This document shows positions 22,885-31,704 of a stretch of DNA of 64,000 bases, one piece after another. The translations under genes were made by a program, and so were the position numbers. Every line of letters begins with the position of its first letter. Positions within the stretch are counted from its first letter, which is position 1. The notes beneath the pieces are model-generated. The model ran no database searches. It saw only the letters and a list, made by a program, of their open reading frames with translations, and was not told the origin of the DNA. The stretch comes from Candidatus Omnitrophota bacterium (GTDB lineage Bacteria; Hinthialibacterota; Hinthialibacteria; OLB16). The stretch lies in contig JACKFH010000006.1 in NCBI GenBank assembly GCA_020632575.1, positions 185,654 through 249,653 of the forward strand, in the 5' to 3' direction.

Positions 22885-23330
22885 AAGTCATTTTTGATAC
22901 CAATGTCGTCCTTGATTGTCTCTTAAAACGGAAGCCATTCCATGAGATCTCCGCATGGCTTATGAATCGAGTTGAAGGCGGTTTGCTCGATGGAAGCCTT
23001 TGCGCTAACTCCATTACAACGATTGAATACCTTATTGCGAAGAATGTGGGTCGTTCCACCGCCAAAAGAGCCATTAAACATTTGCTGGCTGTATTCGAAA
23101 TCGCGGAGGTCAATAAAGCCATACTTGATTCCGCAATAGTTTCGCCACTGGCGGATTTTGAGGATACCGTGATCTACCAATCGGGCCTCGGAGTTGGGGT
23201 GGATGCTGTCGTAACCCGGGATGCCAAAGGTTTCAAGAAATCGGAGATCCCAGTTTACAGCCCGGAAGATCTCTACGCGTTAATTCTAGAAGTCAATGAA
23301 AACGAAAAAGAGAATGGGAGAACCGATTGA
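22881..23330 (+). CDS. PIN-domain toxin (VapC-like ribonuclease)
   Basis: A 149-residue PIN-domain protein. It opens KVIFDTNVVLDCLLKRKP, with the first metal-binding Asp in FDTN and a second in VLD, contains a conserved Glu in TTIEYLI, and has LADFEDTVIYQ and AVVTRDAKGFK with the later acidic residues. It is therefore expected to be a Mg2+-dependent ribonuclease inhibited by the preceding antitoxin. Translation starts at TTG overlapping the antitoxin stop. The RNA target is unknown. Confidence 0.85.
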   Translation: MKVIFDTNVVLDCLLKRKPFHEISAWLMNRVEGGLLDGSLCANSITTIEYLIAKNVGRSTAKRAIKHLLAVFEIAEVNKAILDSAIVSPLADFEDTVIYQSGLGVGVDAVVTRDAKGFKKSEIPVYSPEDLYALILEVNENEKENGRTD

Positions 23331-23528
23331 CTTCTCAATTCGAAACGGTGCTTACTTCGCGACCGCTCCGAGCCCTCTTTCAAACCGATAATCCATAGGG
23401 GAACAAAGGAGAGCGCTACAGGCACCTGTTGAGGGAGGAGGGATTTTCATTCGAATTCCCCGATCTCCCTTCGGCCCTACGGAATCTTTACCACTCGAAG
23501 TGATGGACACTGGAACGATCGATGGTCC

Positions 23529-24893
23529 TCACTCCTCCTCGGGGAACTTCTTCAACTTGAACTCAATCAGCGCCAGGGCCTGATCCGCGTTGATCTTGTC
23601 TTGGTACCCCGGCATGCGCTCGTCCTCGGGAAGCGTCTCGTTCGGAATCCCCTCGAGAATCGCCTTGATCAAATAGACATCGGCGCGAGACCCCGACCAG
23701 AAATCAGGATCGCCGAAATCGGGAGTCGCCTCGAGCAACCCGCTTCCCGTGCTGCCGTGACATTCGAAACATTCCGATTTATAGAAGGTGTCCACATCGA
23801 ATTCCGGGTCGGCCTTCGCCTGCCAGAGTTCGACCTCCTCATAATGACCCGTTTCGAGATCGTGGTAATAAGCGATCGAAGTGAGGCCCGTGCAAAACAA
23901 GGCAATCGCCAAAAGGAAGGTGAGCAGGAGTTTCTTCTGTCCGAACCCGGGTTTCTCCGAACGATCCAGAAAGGGAATCAGGATCAGAATGACACCCATC
24001 AAACCTGGAATGACGATGGTTCCAATAATCTGAGCCGATCCCTGAAAGTATTTCAGCAGTTGGTAAAGCCACCGGAAGAACCACTCGGGTCGCGCCGGGT
24101 AGTTGAGCAACGGGTCCGCCTTGGGTCCGAGTTCGATCGGAACCGCGAACGACATTCCGAAAAGGACCGCAAGAACCAAACAACCCATCGTGACATCCCT
24201 TGCCGCTTGATGGGGCCAATAGGTCGGAAGTGTTTCGGGACTCTCAACCCCGACCATTTTCCGTTTCCAGATATGCTTCTTGATCCCCCGGTAAACGAAA
24301 TAGACCCCCACAGTGACAAGCGGGATCAAAAAGAAGTGTCCCGCGTAAAAGCGGGTCAAGGTGAGATTGCCGAGGTCGGTCCCGCCCTGAACCACTTTTT
24401 GAACCATCGGTCCAACCAGCGGGGTGGACCCCATGATCGAGGTCCGAACCTTGGTCCCCCAAAAGGCGTTTTGATCCCAGGGGAGGAGGAAACCGCTGAT
24501 CGTGTAGGCGAAGACCAGATTGAGGAGAATCACCCCCAGAATCCAACTTGCTTCGTTCCCGCCCTTGTACGCTCCCTGGTAGAAGCAACAGAGTCCAATC
24601 AATGTGATGACCACGAGAATGAGACTGGCCGCATGAAAATGAAGATTCCGAACGAACCCGCCAATCAGCGTTTCGTTCATCGTGTATTCGACGCTGGCGT
24701 GAGCGGTCTCGGTGCTTGGCGAGTAGGAGAGCGAGAGGAGAAACCCGGTGAGACCCTCGAACACGAAAAGAAGAATGAGCGCGAAAACCAGGGAGCGGAT
24801 CCAACTCGCGCCATCGGGGAGGGGGCGTCCGAAAGATTTCCGAATCCAATCTCGATAACCCAGGCGGTCGTTCAACCAATCCCCCCCACCCAT
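23529..24893 (-). CDS. Cytochrome b of a Rieske/cyt b complex fused to cytochrome c; high-potential haem ligands missing
   Basis: A 454-residue quinol-oxidising subunit. The N-terminal 330 residues cover both halves of cytochrome b (b6 plus subunit IV) with SGFLLPWDQ and the quinol-site motif PEWF (269-272; usually PEWY). The last 100 residues form a cytochrome c domain with CFECH (Cys375, Cys378, His379) and probable axial Met427. By gap-free comparison with b6 around the haem helices, His85 and His186 match the two ligands of the low-potential haem. The positions for the high-potential haem, however, hold Ile99 and Tyr201. The gene starts directly after the Rieske stop (TGAATG), so both form one operon. 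It is membrane-bound and passes electrons from quinol through Rieske to haem c. Confidence 0.9.
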   Translation of the reverse strand: MGGGDWLNDRLGYRDWIRKSFGRPLPDGASWIRSLVFALILLFVFEGLTGFLLSLSYSPSTETAHASVEYTMNETLIGGFVRNLHFHAASLILVVITLIGLCCFYQGAYKGGNEASWILGVILLNLVFAYTISGFLLPWDQNAFWGTKVRTSIMGSTPLVGPMVQKVVQGGTDLGNLTLTRFYAGHFFLIPLVTVGVYFVYRGIKKHIWKRKMVGVESPETLPTYWPHQAARDVTMGCLVLAVLFGMSFAVPIELGPKADPLLNYPARPEWFFRWLYQLLKYFQGSAQIIGTIVIPGLMGVILILIPFLDRSEKPGFGQKKLLLTFLLAIALFCTGLTSIAYYHDLETGHYEEVELWQAKADPEFDVDTFYKSECFECHGSTGSGLLEATPDFGDPDFWSGSRADVYLIKAILEGIPNETLPEDERMPGYQDKINADQALALIEFKLKKFPEEE

Positions 24894-25394
24894 TCAGACC
24901 TCCACCGCCTGCGAGCCTCCGCTTTGGTAGCGGACCCACCGACAATACAAGACGCCATCCTCGATCTTAGTGGGAAGCGGATCGAGACCGCGCGGCGCGG
25001 GTCCCTCGATCACATCCCCTTTGGCGTCGAAGTAGGACATATGGCATTTGCAAATGAATTTCTCCGCTTCGGGAACGAGCGAGACCGGGCAATCGAGATG
25101 GGGACAGGATGGAGAATGAGCCACCGGCTCCCCATCCTTATAAATGATCAGAACCTTTTGATGCTCGGTCTTTTCCTCCCAACCGTCCTTGGTTCGAAAA
25201 GAAATGGTTCTCTCTTGGGGTTGCCCTGGGAGAAGATGGTCGATTTCATCGACTTTAATCCAGTTTTCATCCTTACCTTTGCCATGAAGGACCGATCCCA
25301 CACCCTGGACAATGGCTGTGCCAAGCCCCACCGCAGCGAGAACGATCGACCCCACAAAGGCCACAAAGGATTGAAAAAAACTTCTTCGTTGCAT
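24894..25394 (-). CDS. Rieske [2Fe-2S] subunit
   Basis: A 166-residue Rieske protein. It starts MQRRSFFQSF, a possible Tat-like twin arginine, followed by one membrane anchor to about residue 35. The cluster motifs are CPHLDC (ligands Cys97 and His99) and CKCH (Cys115 and His118), with Cys102 and Cys117 placed for the disulfide. The usual Gly in CxHxGC is Asp here, and CHGS is CHMS, so the redox potential may be shifted. A frame extending 105 bases further upstream is not used because MQRRSFF begins the normal anchor. The stop abuts the cytochrome b start; the two form one complex. Confidence 0.9.
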   Translation of the reverse strand: MQRRSFFQSFVAFVGSIVLAAVGLGTAIVQGVGSVLHGKGKDENWIKVDEIDHLLPGQPQERTISFRTKDGWEEKTEHQKVLIIYKDGEPVAHSPSCPHLDCPVSLVPEAEKFICKCHMSYFDAKGDVIEGPAPRGLDPLPTKIEDGVLYCRWVRYQSGGSQAVEV

Positions 25395-25591
25395 GCGCCT
25401 ATTGTAACCCAGGATCGAGGATCGAGTCACTGGGTTTAGAGAAATCCGGATAATTAATGCAAGCACTTGACAAGGCTTTCTCCATGATACCCGAACCATC
25501 GTCCAATAAGAGTCACATGGGATCTGAAAACGGAAGCGGAATTTGAAGATTTTTCATTGACTGCGCTCCCCGTCTAAGTACCCTTCTCCCC

Positions 25592-27379
25592 GTGAACACG
25601 GCCATCTTGAACAAGGAATTGGTCCTCTTGCTTCGCCAGAAGCGGGTCTTCGTTCTGGCGGGCGCGCTCTATTCGGTGCTGGTGATCTCGGTTTCGGTCC
25701 ATTGGGCGCGCATCGCAGAATTAACCGATCGGGCCTCGGTGAGTCGAGCGCTTTTTTACACACTGGTTACTGTGGGCTACTTCATCTTTTTGACCTTCCA
25801 CGCCCTCCAATCCTCGATCCGAATCATGTCGTATGAAATGGAAGCGGGAACCGCGACGCTTCTCAAAGTGGCGCCGCTCTCCTCAATCTCGTTCGTCTTT
25901 CAAAAACTCCTCACCCCTCTCGCCATTGAATGGCTCATTTTCATTGGCTCCCTTCCCTTCCTATCTCTGGTTTTCATCTTGGGGGGCGTTCCTCCGGATG
26001 AGTTTTTTTACCAAATTGCCAACCTCGCCATTTGGCTGAACACGGTGATCCTGATCGGATTGTTCGTTGGAAGTCGGGGGGCCGACACTCTGAAAACGAC
26101 TCGCACGGCTTGGGCGCTCCTGTTTCTCCTGGTCTTCGCGCCCCCCTTTCTTTCAACCGCTGTGAGCATCTCCACGATGACCGCCAATGGTTCCTCGGGC
26201 CCCATCGCTCTATCCCATTTCCTCCCTTGGCTTTCTCTGATATCCCCGATCGGGATGGTTGGCTCTTATGAACTCATCGGCACGACAAATCTCGGATCGA
26301 CATATCCTCCCGCTCTCCCTGGGTGGATCGGCCACCTCATCCTACAGGCCCTCCTGTTTCTCGGGACGGTTCGAAATTGGAAACGGCTCCCCATTGACCT
26401 CGAAGCCCCCCAGAATTTCTCCGAAGTCAAAGGTTTTCGGGGACTTTGGCGTTGGTTAAAGCGCGGTCGACGGACCCATTCCTCTTTTTCGGAGGGGTGG
26501 AGAGTCTTTCACGACCTTGAGGAACGGGAAGTTTATCGTCATTGGAAACCGAGAAGACGGTTCGCCATTTGGATCATCCTCTCATTGACCGTGTTGATGG
26601 TCCTGGGAGGACATCCCGCGGTGATCCTGGTCGCCTTCATGATCGGTCTTGCCATGTTAATGGCGACTGTCGGATTCTCCTCGAACAGTCTGAGGAAGGA
26701 GATCCGCCGAGGAACCTCTATCTTTCTGCTCGCCGCGCCCATCGATCCGACCGATATGATCTTCGGCAAGTGGCACTTTTACATGCGCCAGGGTTTCGCC
26801 ATCTGGAGCGTCGGAGTCCTTTCCACATTTGCCGCCATGGTTCTGAGTTCGATCGGGCTCATCTCACCATCCGATCCGATCACGCTTATCCGGTTGGCCT
26901 CGGTCTCCTTCGGGTATGTCTCGCTTCTTTGTTTCATTCCATTTCTGAGTATTTTCCGATTGGCGGACAATGTGACTTTGTATCCCAAAAGCCTCCCCTA
27001 TCTGGTTCTGGTGGGTCTGCTGTGTTGTCCCCCATTCGGCCTCATGACCGCGGCGGCTTTGACAGGAGCCGGGTTGATCGATGTGAATCTCAAGTCGCTC
27101 CGCTTCTTTCCGAGGGCTCGGGCGCCGATCACCCTCCTGGGGTGGATTTGCTTTGTGGGGTGCATTTCAAACCTCTTTCTCTTTCCATTTTCCGGAACGC
27201 TCCTTTTCGGAGGCGTGATCTACAGTCTGATTCTCGCATTCGATCTCACCATCCTGCCGTTGGCGTCCGGCCTCTACCTGTGGATTCTCTTCTGCGAGAA
27301 AAGCGACAAGTGGTGGAGGATGCACCTCTTTCCCTCATCGGCTGGGTCTTATAGGAAGGTGCATGAGGCCTTTTCCTGA
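25592..27379 (+). CDS. ABC-2-type permease-like membrane protein
   Basis: A 595-residue integral membrane protein starting at GTG. Two similar halves each begin with a cytoplasmic segment, followed by about six hydrophobic helices. The first half has ILNKELVLLLRQKRVF and EMEAGTATLLKVAPLS, the latter typical of ABC-2 permeases in which E-x-x-x-G-T precedes L-x-x-x-P; the second half has EIRRGTSIFLLAAPIDP, repeating that motif. It thus looks like two ABC-2 permeases fused or duplicated. No ABC ATPase is adjacent, so the partner must be encoded elsewhere. It diverges from the Rieske gene. No good ribosome binding site was seen. Confidence 0.65.
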   Translation: MNTAILNKELVLLLRQKRVFVLAGALYSVLVISVSVHWARIAELTDRASVSRALFYTLVTVGYFIFLTFHALQSSIRIMSYEMEAGTATLLKVAPLSSISFVFQKLLTPLAIEWLIFIGSLPFLSLVFILGGVPPDEFFYQIANLAIWLNTVILIGLFVGSRGADTLKTTRTAWALLFLLVFAPPFLSTAVSISTMTANGSSGPIALSHFLPWLSLISPIGMVGSYELIGTTNLGSTYPPALPGWIGHLILQALLFLGTVRNWKRLPIDLEAPQNFSEVKGFRGLWRWLKRGRRTHSSFSEGWRVFHDLEEREVYRHWKPRRRFAIWIILSLTVLMVLGGHPAVILVAFMIGLAMLMATVGFSSNSLRKEIRRGTSIFLLAAPIDPTDMIFGKWHFYMRQGFAIWSVGVLSTFAAMVLSSIGLISPSDPITLIRLASVSFGYVSLLCFIPFLSIFRLADNVTLYPKSLPYLVLVGLLCCPPFGLMTAAALTGAGLIDVNLKSLRFFPRARAPITLLGWICFVGCISNLFLFPFSGTLLFGGVIYSLILAFDLTILPLASGLYLWILFCEKSDKWWRMHLFPSSAGSYRKVHEAFS

Positions 27380-27577
27380 GTCATTTCGGCGCACCGAGTC
27401 AGGGAGACCGTTTGGAAAACTGGGGAAAGGTAGATAACACTCCATGGGGTGGGGCGTCTAAATCTTTCCAAATCAGGCATTTCGACAAGAAACGCCCCGT
27501 GACTCAAGATCAAAGGCCGGTTGGCACTCAACATGCTTACTCCTGTTCGAATGCCAGGAAAGATGGGACGGAGAACT

Positions 27578-29038
27578 ATGAATAAAACGACCGTCGGATT
27601 CGTGATCTCAGCCCTTCTCGTGGGAATCGCGGCCCAATCGAGACCGCTTGATTTCGAGAGAAGAACCCCAGTGGTTCAGGTGGCTGAAAAACTCAGCCAG
27701 TCGGTGATTACCATCAAAACCGATGTCCGCAAACAAATCCTGGTCGACCCCTTCCAGGGGTTCGGTTTGGGCAGAAACTGGGGAATGGGATCTTTCATCC
27801 AGGAAAAGAACTACTCCTCGGCGGGTTCCGGAGTCATTGTCAATCACGATGGCATCGTGATCACCAACGCCCATGTGGTTCAGGACGCCAATCGTCTGAC
27901 CGGAACAACCACCGATGGAGAGGAATATGACCTCACCATGATCGGGGTCGATAACGATTTCGACCTGGCGGTCCTTCAGATCGAACCCAAGCCCAATCAG
28001 AACCGCCACTTTCCCGATATCGATTGGGGAACTTCCAGCGATCTGATGATGGGCGAAACGGTGGTTTTGATGGGCAGCGCCCTCACCTTCCAGAACAGCG
28101 TTTCGGTCGGCGTGGTCAGCGCGGTCGAACGAATGATCGAGGTCCCAAATCGTCCGGAACCCTATTTCGGAATGATTCAGACCGACGCGGCGATCAACCG
28201 CGGCAATAGCGGCGGCCCACTGGTGAACATTCGAGGCGAATTAATCGGCATCGCCACCCTGATCGCCACCGAGGGCGGAGGTTCGGACGGCATTGGATTC
28301 GCGATCCCGGTCGAGCGAGTGAAGCAGGTGTACGAAGAGTTTGTGGAAGGAATGGTCTCCCTCGAGGAAAGGCTTGGACTGCGGATGGTGAACCCGTACA
28401 CAGTCGAGCGCATTCATCCAAGCCAAGCCGAGCGCTTGGGTTTGAAAGCGGGAGGATCCATCAGCGGCTTGCTCGCGATCAAACTGGAACCGCATGGTCT
28501 CGCGGTCGAGGCTGGACTTCAGGAAAGCGACCTTTTGATCCAGGTGGATGGAAAGGATGTCAGCAACCGTTCGGAATTCTGGCGCGCTCTCGAGGAGCAT
28601 GAAATTGGAACGCCTCTCATCGCGACTGTGTTGCGGGTCGATCCCAACACAGGCCAGGTCGACAGGATCAATATCCCGATCCCGACCAAGGGGATGCCCG
28701 GCGCCGGAGTGATTGAACAGATCGATTCTTGGTTCGGAATGAACGTGGCCGGGATCACCAACGAAATCGCGGACAAGTTGGACGTTCCCATTGACGAAGG
28801 AGTGGTGGTCGTCTCCGTGGATGGGGGGAGCGCCGCGGGCGTAAAGGGGTTGTCCCCCGGGACCCTGATCCAAGGTATCGAAGGCTACAAGATCCAGACG
28901 ATCGGCGATTTTCGCCGTCTTCGCCACATGCTTCAGGACCGAGGAACCGTCAAATTCCAGATCCGCCAAGGGAACCGCGTGGGCGAAGTGTCGCTCTCGC
29001 GCGATTGGGGGTCCAGCCAAGGGAATGGAAGGTTATGA
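27578..29038 (+). CDS. HtrA/DegP-like trypsin-family serine protease with two PDZ domains
   Basis: A 486-residue periplasmic protease. A short signal-like segment (TVGFVISALLVGIAAQ) precedes the protease domain. The catalytic triad is His99 in TNAHVV, Asp129 in DNDFDLAVL and Ser211 in RGNSGGPL. Two PDZ-like domains follow, one around SQAERLGLKAG to VEAGLQESDLLIQVDGKDV and one around MNVAGITNEIADKL to SAAGVKGLSPG. Such proteins degrade or refold misfolded envelope proteins. ATG 27578 is preferred (GGAG just upstream); frames reach further upstream without a signal. Its TGA overlaps the ATG of grpE, tying envelope and cytoplasmic protein quality control in one operon. Confidence 0.88.
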   Translation: MNKTTVGFVISALLVGIAAQSRPLDFERRTPVVQVAEKLSQSVITIKTDVRKQILVDPFQGFGLGRNWGMGSFIQEKNYSSAGSGVIVNHDGIVITNAHVVQDANRLTGTTTDGEEYDLTMIGVDNDFDLAVLQIEPKPNQNRHFPDIDWGTSSDLMMGETVVLMGSALTFQNSVSVGVVSAVERMIEVPNRPEPYFGMIQTDAAINRGNSGGPLVNIRGELIGIATLIATEGGGSDGIGFAIPVERVKQVYEEFVEGMVSLEERLGLRMVNPYTVERIHPSQAERLGLKAGGSISGLLAIKLEPHGLAVEAGLQESDLLIQVDGKDVSNRSEFWRALEEHEIGTPLIATVLRVDPNTGQVDRINIPIPTKGMPGAGVIEQIDSWFGMNVAGITNEIADKLDVPIDEGVVVVSVDGGSAAGVKGLSPGTLIQGIEGYKIQTIGDFRRLRHMLQDRGTVKFQIRQGNRVGEVSLSRDWGSSQGNGRL

Positions 29039-29634
29039 GCAAGAAACAAGCGATGACTGACGAAAAACAGAAAAAACATTCGACCGGCGAGGTCAAATCC
29101 GCCCGCGAGCTGGCGCTGGAACGAGCCGCCCAATTGGAGGACGAGCCGATCCTGATCCAGACCGAAGAGGGCGAAAAGACGATGACCTTCGAGGAGATCC
29201 GCGATCAGGCGCTCAGAGCCGAGGATTACCTGCGAGATCTTCAATACAAGCAGGCGGAGTTCGAAAACTATCGCCGTCGAGTGACCAAGGAGAAGGAAGA
29301 TCTCCTGAACGAAACCGTGTCGGTGCGGGACCTGTTCGAAATACTCGAGCATCTGGACCGCGCTCTCGAAAGCGAGGGTGACGCCGACGCGATCAAAGAA
29401 GGGGTTCAACTGATTCGCGGCCAAGTCTGGACGCTTCTGGAAAAGAAAGGGATCGAAAAGATACCCGCCGAGGGCGAACCCTTCGATCCGAATTTCCATG
29501 AGGCGTTGGCGGAACAGCCGCACGAAACGATCCCGAAAGGAAACGTGGCGTTGGAGTATCAACCCGGTTTTCGGATCGGGGAAAAAGTGATTCGACCCAG
29601 CAAAGTGGTCGTATCGGCGGGAGCGGGTAATTAA
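29035..29634 (+). CDS. grpE: Nucleotide exchange factor GrpE
   Basis: A 199-residue GrpE. The charged N-terminal tail leads to a long helix with LRDLQYKQAEFENYRRRVTKEK, the standard GrpE dimer coil, then ILEHLDRALES. The C-terminal beta domain has GEPFDPNFHEAL and a closing GFRIGEKVIRPSKVVVS, both typical of the family. It releases ADP from DnaK. It starts within the stop codon of the protease gene (ATGA) and ends 71 bases before dnaK. Confidence 0.95.
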   Translation: MSKKQAMTDEKQKKHSTGEVKSARELALERAAQLEDEPILIQTEEGEKTMTFEEIRDQALRAEDYLRDLQYKQAEFENYRRRVTKEKEDLLNETVSVRDLFEILEHLDRALESEGDADAIKEGVQLIRGQVWTLLEKKGIEKIPAEGEPFDPNFHEALAEQPHETIPKGNVALEYQPGFRIGEKVIRPSKVVVSAGAGN

Positions 29635-29705
29635 AAGCGCCCGGCCAGGGACACGAAGAAAATCAACGAATCGAAAGATGAGAGAGTAGAAGAAGGAGAA
29701 GAACA

Positions 29706-31622
29706 ATGGCCAAAGTCATAGGAATCGATTTGGGAACGACAAACTCCGTGGTTTCCGTCATCGAAGGCGGCGAGCCCACGGTGATCACCAACGCCGAGGG
29801 GAATCGGACGACTCCCTCTGTCGTGGCCTTCACCGACAGCGGCGAACAGCTCGTCGGCATCACCGCCAAACGGCAGGCGATCACCAACCCGACCCGGACA
29901 GTCGCCTCAGTGAAACGCTTCATGGGGCGTCGACTCTCCGAGGTGCCCGAGGAAGTGACCAAGGTCCCGTACCAGGTGGTCGCCGATGGATCGGGCAACG
30001 CGGTGGTGAAGATCAATGACAAAACTTACAGTCCGCCGGAGATTTCCGCGCGCGTGCTGCAAAAAATGAAACAGACCGCCGAGGATTACCTCGGAGCCAA
30101 GGTCGAAAAAGCGGTCATCACTGTGCCCGCCTACTTCAACGACAGTCAGCGCCAAGCCACGAAAGACGCCGGCGCGATCGCGGGACTCGAAGTCCTGAGG
30201 ATTATCAACGAGCCGACAGCGGCCGCGTTGGCCTACGGTCTCGACAAGAAGAAGGATGAAAAGATCGCCGTGTATGACCTCGGCGGCGGCACCTTCGACA
30301 TCTCCATCCTCGAATTGGGGGATGGCGTCTTCGAGGTGAAAGCCACCAATGGCGACACCCACTTGGGTGGCGACGATTTCGATCAAGTGGTGATCGATTA
30401 CATCGCCGAGGAGTTCAAGAAGGAGAATGGCATCGACCTTCGCAAGGACCCGATGGCCCTGCAACGTCTGAAGGACGCCTCGGAGCGGGCAAAGTGCGAA
30501 CTGTCCAGCACCATGGAAGCCAGTGTCGACATCCCCTTCATCACCGCCGACCAGACCGGACCCAAGCACCTGAACATGCGCATCTCCCGCGCAAAGTTCG
30601 AGAGTCTTGTCTCGGGTCTCGTTGACAGAACGAAGGTTCCTTGCCAGAACGCTCTCAAGGACGCTGGCCTATCTCCCAGCGAGATTGACGAAGTGATTCT
30701 GGTCGGGGGTTCGACCCGTATCCCACTGGTTCAGAAGACGGTCAAGGAACTCTTCGGCAAAGAGCCCCACAAAGGGGTAAACCCCGATGAGGTGGTCTCC
30801 ATCGGCGCCGCCATTCAAGGTGGCGTGCTTTCAAATGAGGTGAAGGACGTGCTCCTTCTCGATGTCACCCCGCTCTCGCTGGGCATCGAGACCGCGGGCG
30901 ATGTCTTCGCCAAATTGATCGAGAGAAACACCACGATCCCGACCAAGAAGTCGCAGATCTTCTCGACTTACTCGGACAACCAGCCCGCGGTGACTGTCAA
31001 GGTCTACCAGGGCGAGCGTGAAATCGCTTCTCGAAACCGCTTGCTCGGCGAGTTCAATCTCGAGGGCATCCCGCCGGCCCCGCGTGGGGTTCCGCAGATC
31101 GAGGTGACATTCGACATCGACGCCAACGGCATCGTTCATGTCTCGGCCAAGGATCTTGGAACCGGGAAAGAGCAGCGCATCCGGATCGAATCCTCCAGCG
31201 GACTTTCGGAGGACGAGATCAAGAAGATGCAACAGGACGCCGAATCGCACGCCGAGGAGGACCGGAAGCATCGCGAGATGGTCGCCGCCAAGAACGAGGC
31301 GGACGCTCTGGCGTACAGCACCGAGAAAGCGCTAAAAGAAAATGGCGACAAACTCGACGCCGAAACCAAGGGACAAATCCAATCCGCGCTCGAGGACCTG
31401 AAAAAGGCGCTCGAGGGTGATAGCATCGAAGAAATCAACTCGAAGAAAGAGGCGCTTGAAACCGCCTCCCACAAACTCGCCGAGGTCCTCTACCAGCAAG
31501 CCTCGCAAGAAGCGGCTGGCGGGCAACCCGGCGCGGGGGCGTCGAGTTCGGATGGTTCCTCATCCGGCGAAGGCGTTCAGGAAGCGGAAGTTGTCGACGC
31601 CGAGGTCACTGAGGATAAATAA
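29706..31622 (+). CDS. dnaK: Chaperone protein DnaK (Hsp70)
   Basis: A 638-residue Hsp70 of normal length. The ATPase domain opens MAKVIGIDLGTTNSVVSV, with IINEPTAAALAYGLD and YDLGGGTFDISIL in the middle and VGGSTRIP near its end. The linker and substrate-binding domain begin at VLLLDVTPLSLGIET, and the lid helices end in a Gly/Ser/Ala-rich tail closing with EVVDAEVTEDK, close to the conserved EEVKD-type end. AAGGAG precedes the ATG. It works with GrpE upstream; dnaJ is not in the window. Confidence 0.98.
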   Translation: MAKVIGIDLGTTNSVVSVIEGGEPTVITNAEGNRTTPSVVAFTDSGEQLVGITAKRQAITNPTRTVASVKRFMGRRLSEVPEEVTKVPYQVVADGSGNAVVKINDKTYSPPEISARVLQKMKQTAEDYLGAKVEKAVITVPAYFNDSQRQATKDAGAIAGLEVLRIINEPTAAALAYGLDKKKDEKIAVYDLGGGTFDISILELGDGVFEVKATNGDTHLGGDDFDQVVIDYIAEEFKKENGIDLRKDPMALQRLKDASERAKCELSSTMEASVDIPFITADQTGPKHLNMRISRAKFESLVSGLVDRTKVPCQNALKDAGLSPSEIDEVILVGGSTRIPLVQKTVKELFGKEPHKGVNPDEVVSIGAAIQGGVLSNEVKDVLLLDVTPLSLGIETAGDVFAKLIERNTTIPTKKSQIFSTYSDNQPAVTVKVYQGEREIASRNRLLGEFNLEGIPPAPRGVPQIEVTFDIDANGIVHVSAKDLGTGKEQRIRIESSSGLSEDEIKKMQQDAESHAEEDRKHREMVAAKNEADALAYSTEKALKENGDKLDAETKGQIQSALEDLKKALEGDSIEEINSKKEALETASHKLAEVLYQQASQEAAGGQPGAGASSSDGSSSGEGVQEAEVVDAEVTEDK

Positions 31623-31632
31623 ACGCAAGAAT

Positions 31633-31683
31633 CCGGCGAGCGGCCGCCCCCTTTAGGGGGGCGGTTCGCCGGTTTGAGTTTTT
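31633..31683 (+). terminator. Terminator after dnaK
   Basis: CCGGCGA at 31633-31639 pairs with TCGCCGG at its far end, with GCCGCCCCC/GGGGGGCGG inside and a TTTA loop, giving a long GC-rich stem followed by TTTGAGTTTTTG. The next gene begins 22 bases later, so some read-through or a promoter inside this region is needed for the following operon. Confidence 0.7.
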
Positions 31684-31704
31684 GGGCGAAGAGGTTTCTC
31701 AACC

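Noticed and set aside
23601..25439. Plus-strand open frame of 612 codons across the cytochrome b and Rieske genes
   Set aside because: It lies opposite two clearly recognisable genes, shows no family signature and has an unnatural charge-rich composition; it is a shadow of their codon use.
27505..27550. TTGGCACTC upstream of the htrA-grpE-dnaK cluster, like half of a CIRCE element
   Set aside because: The second half (GAGTGCTAA after nine bases) is absent, so HrcA control is not supported.
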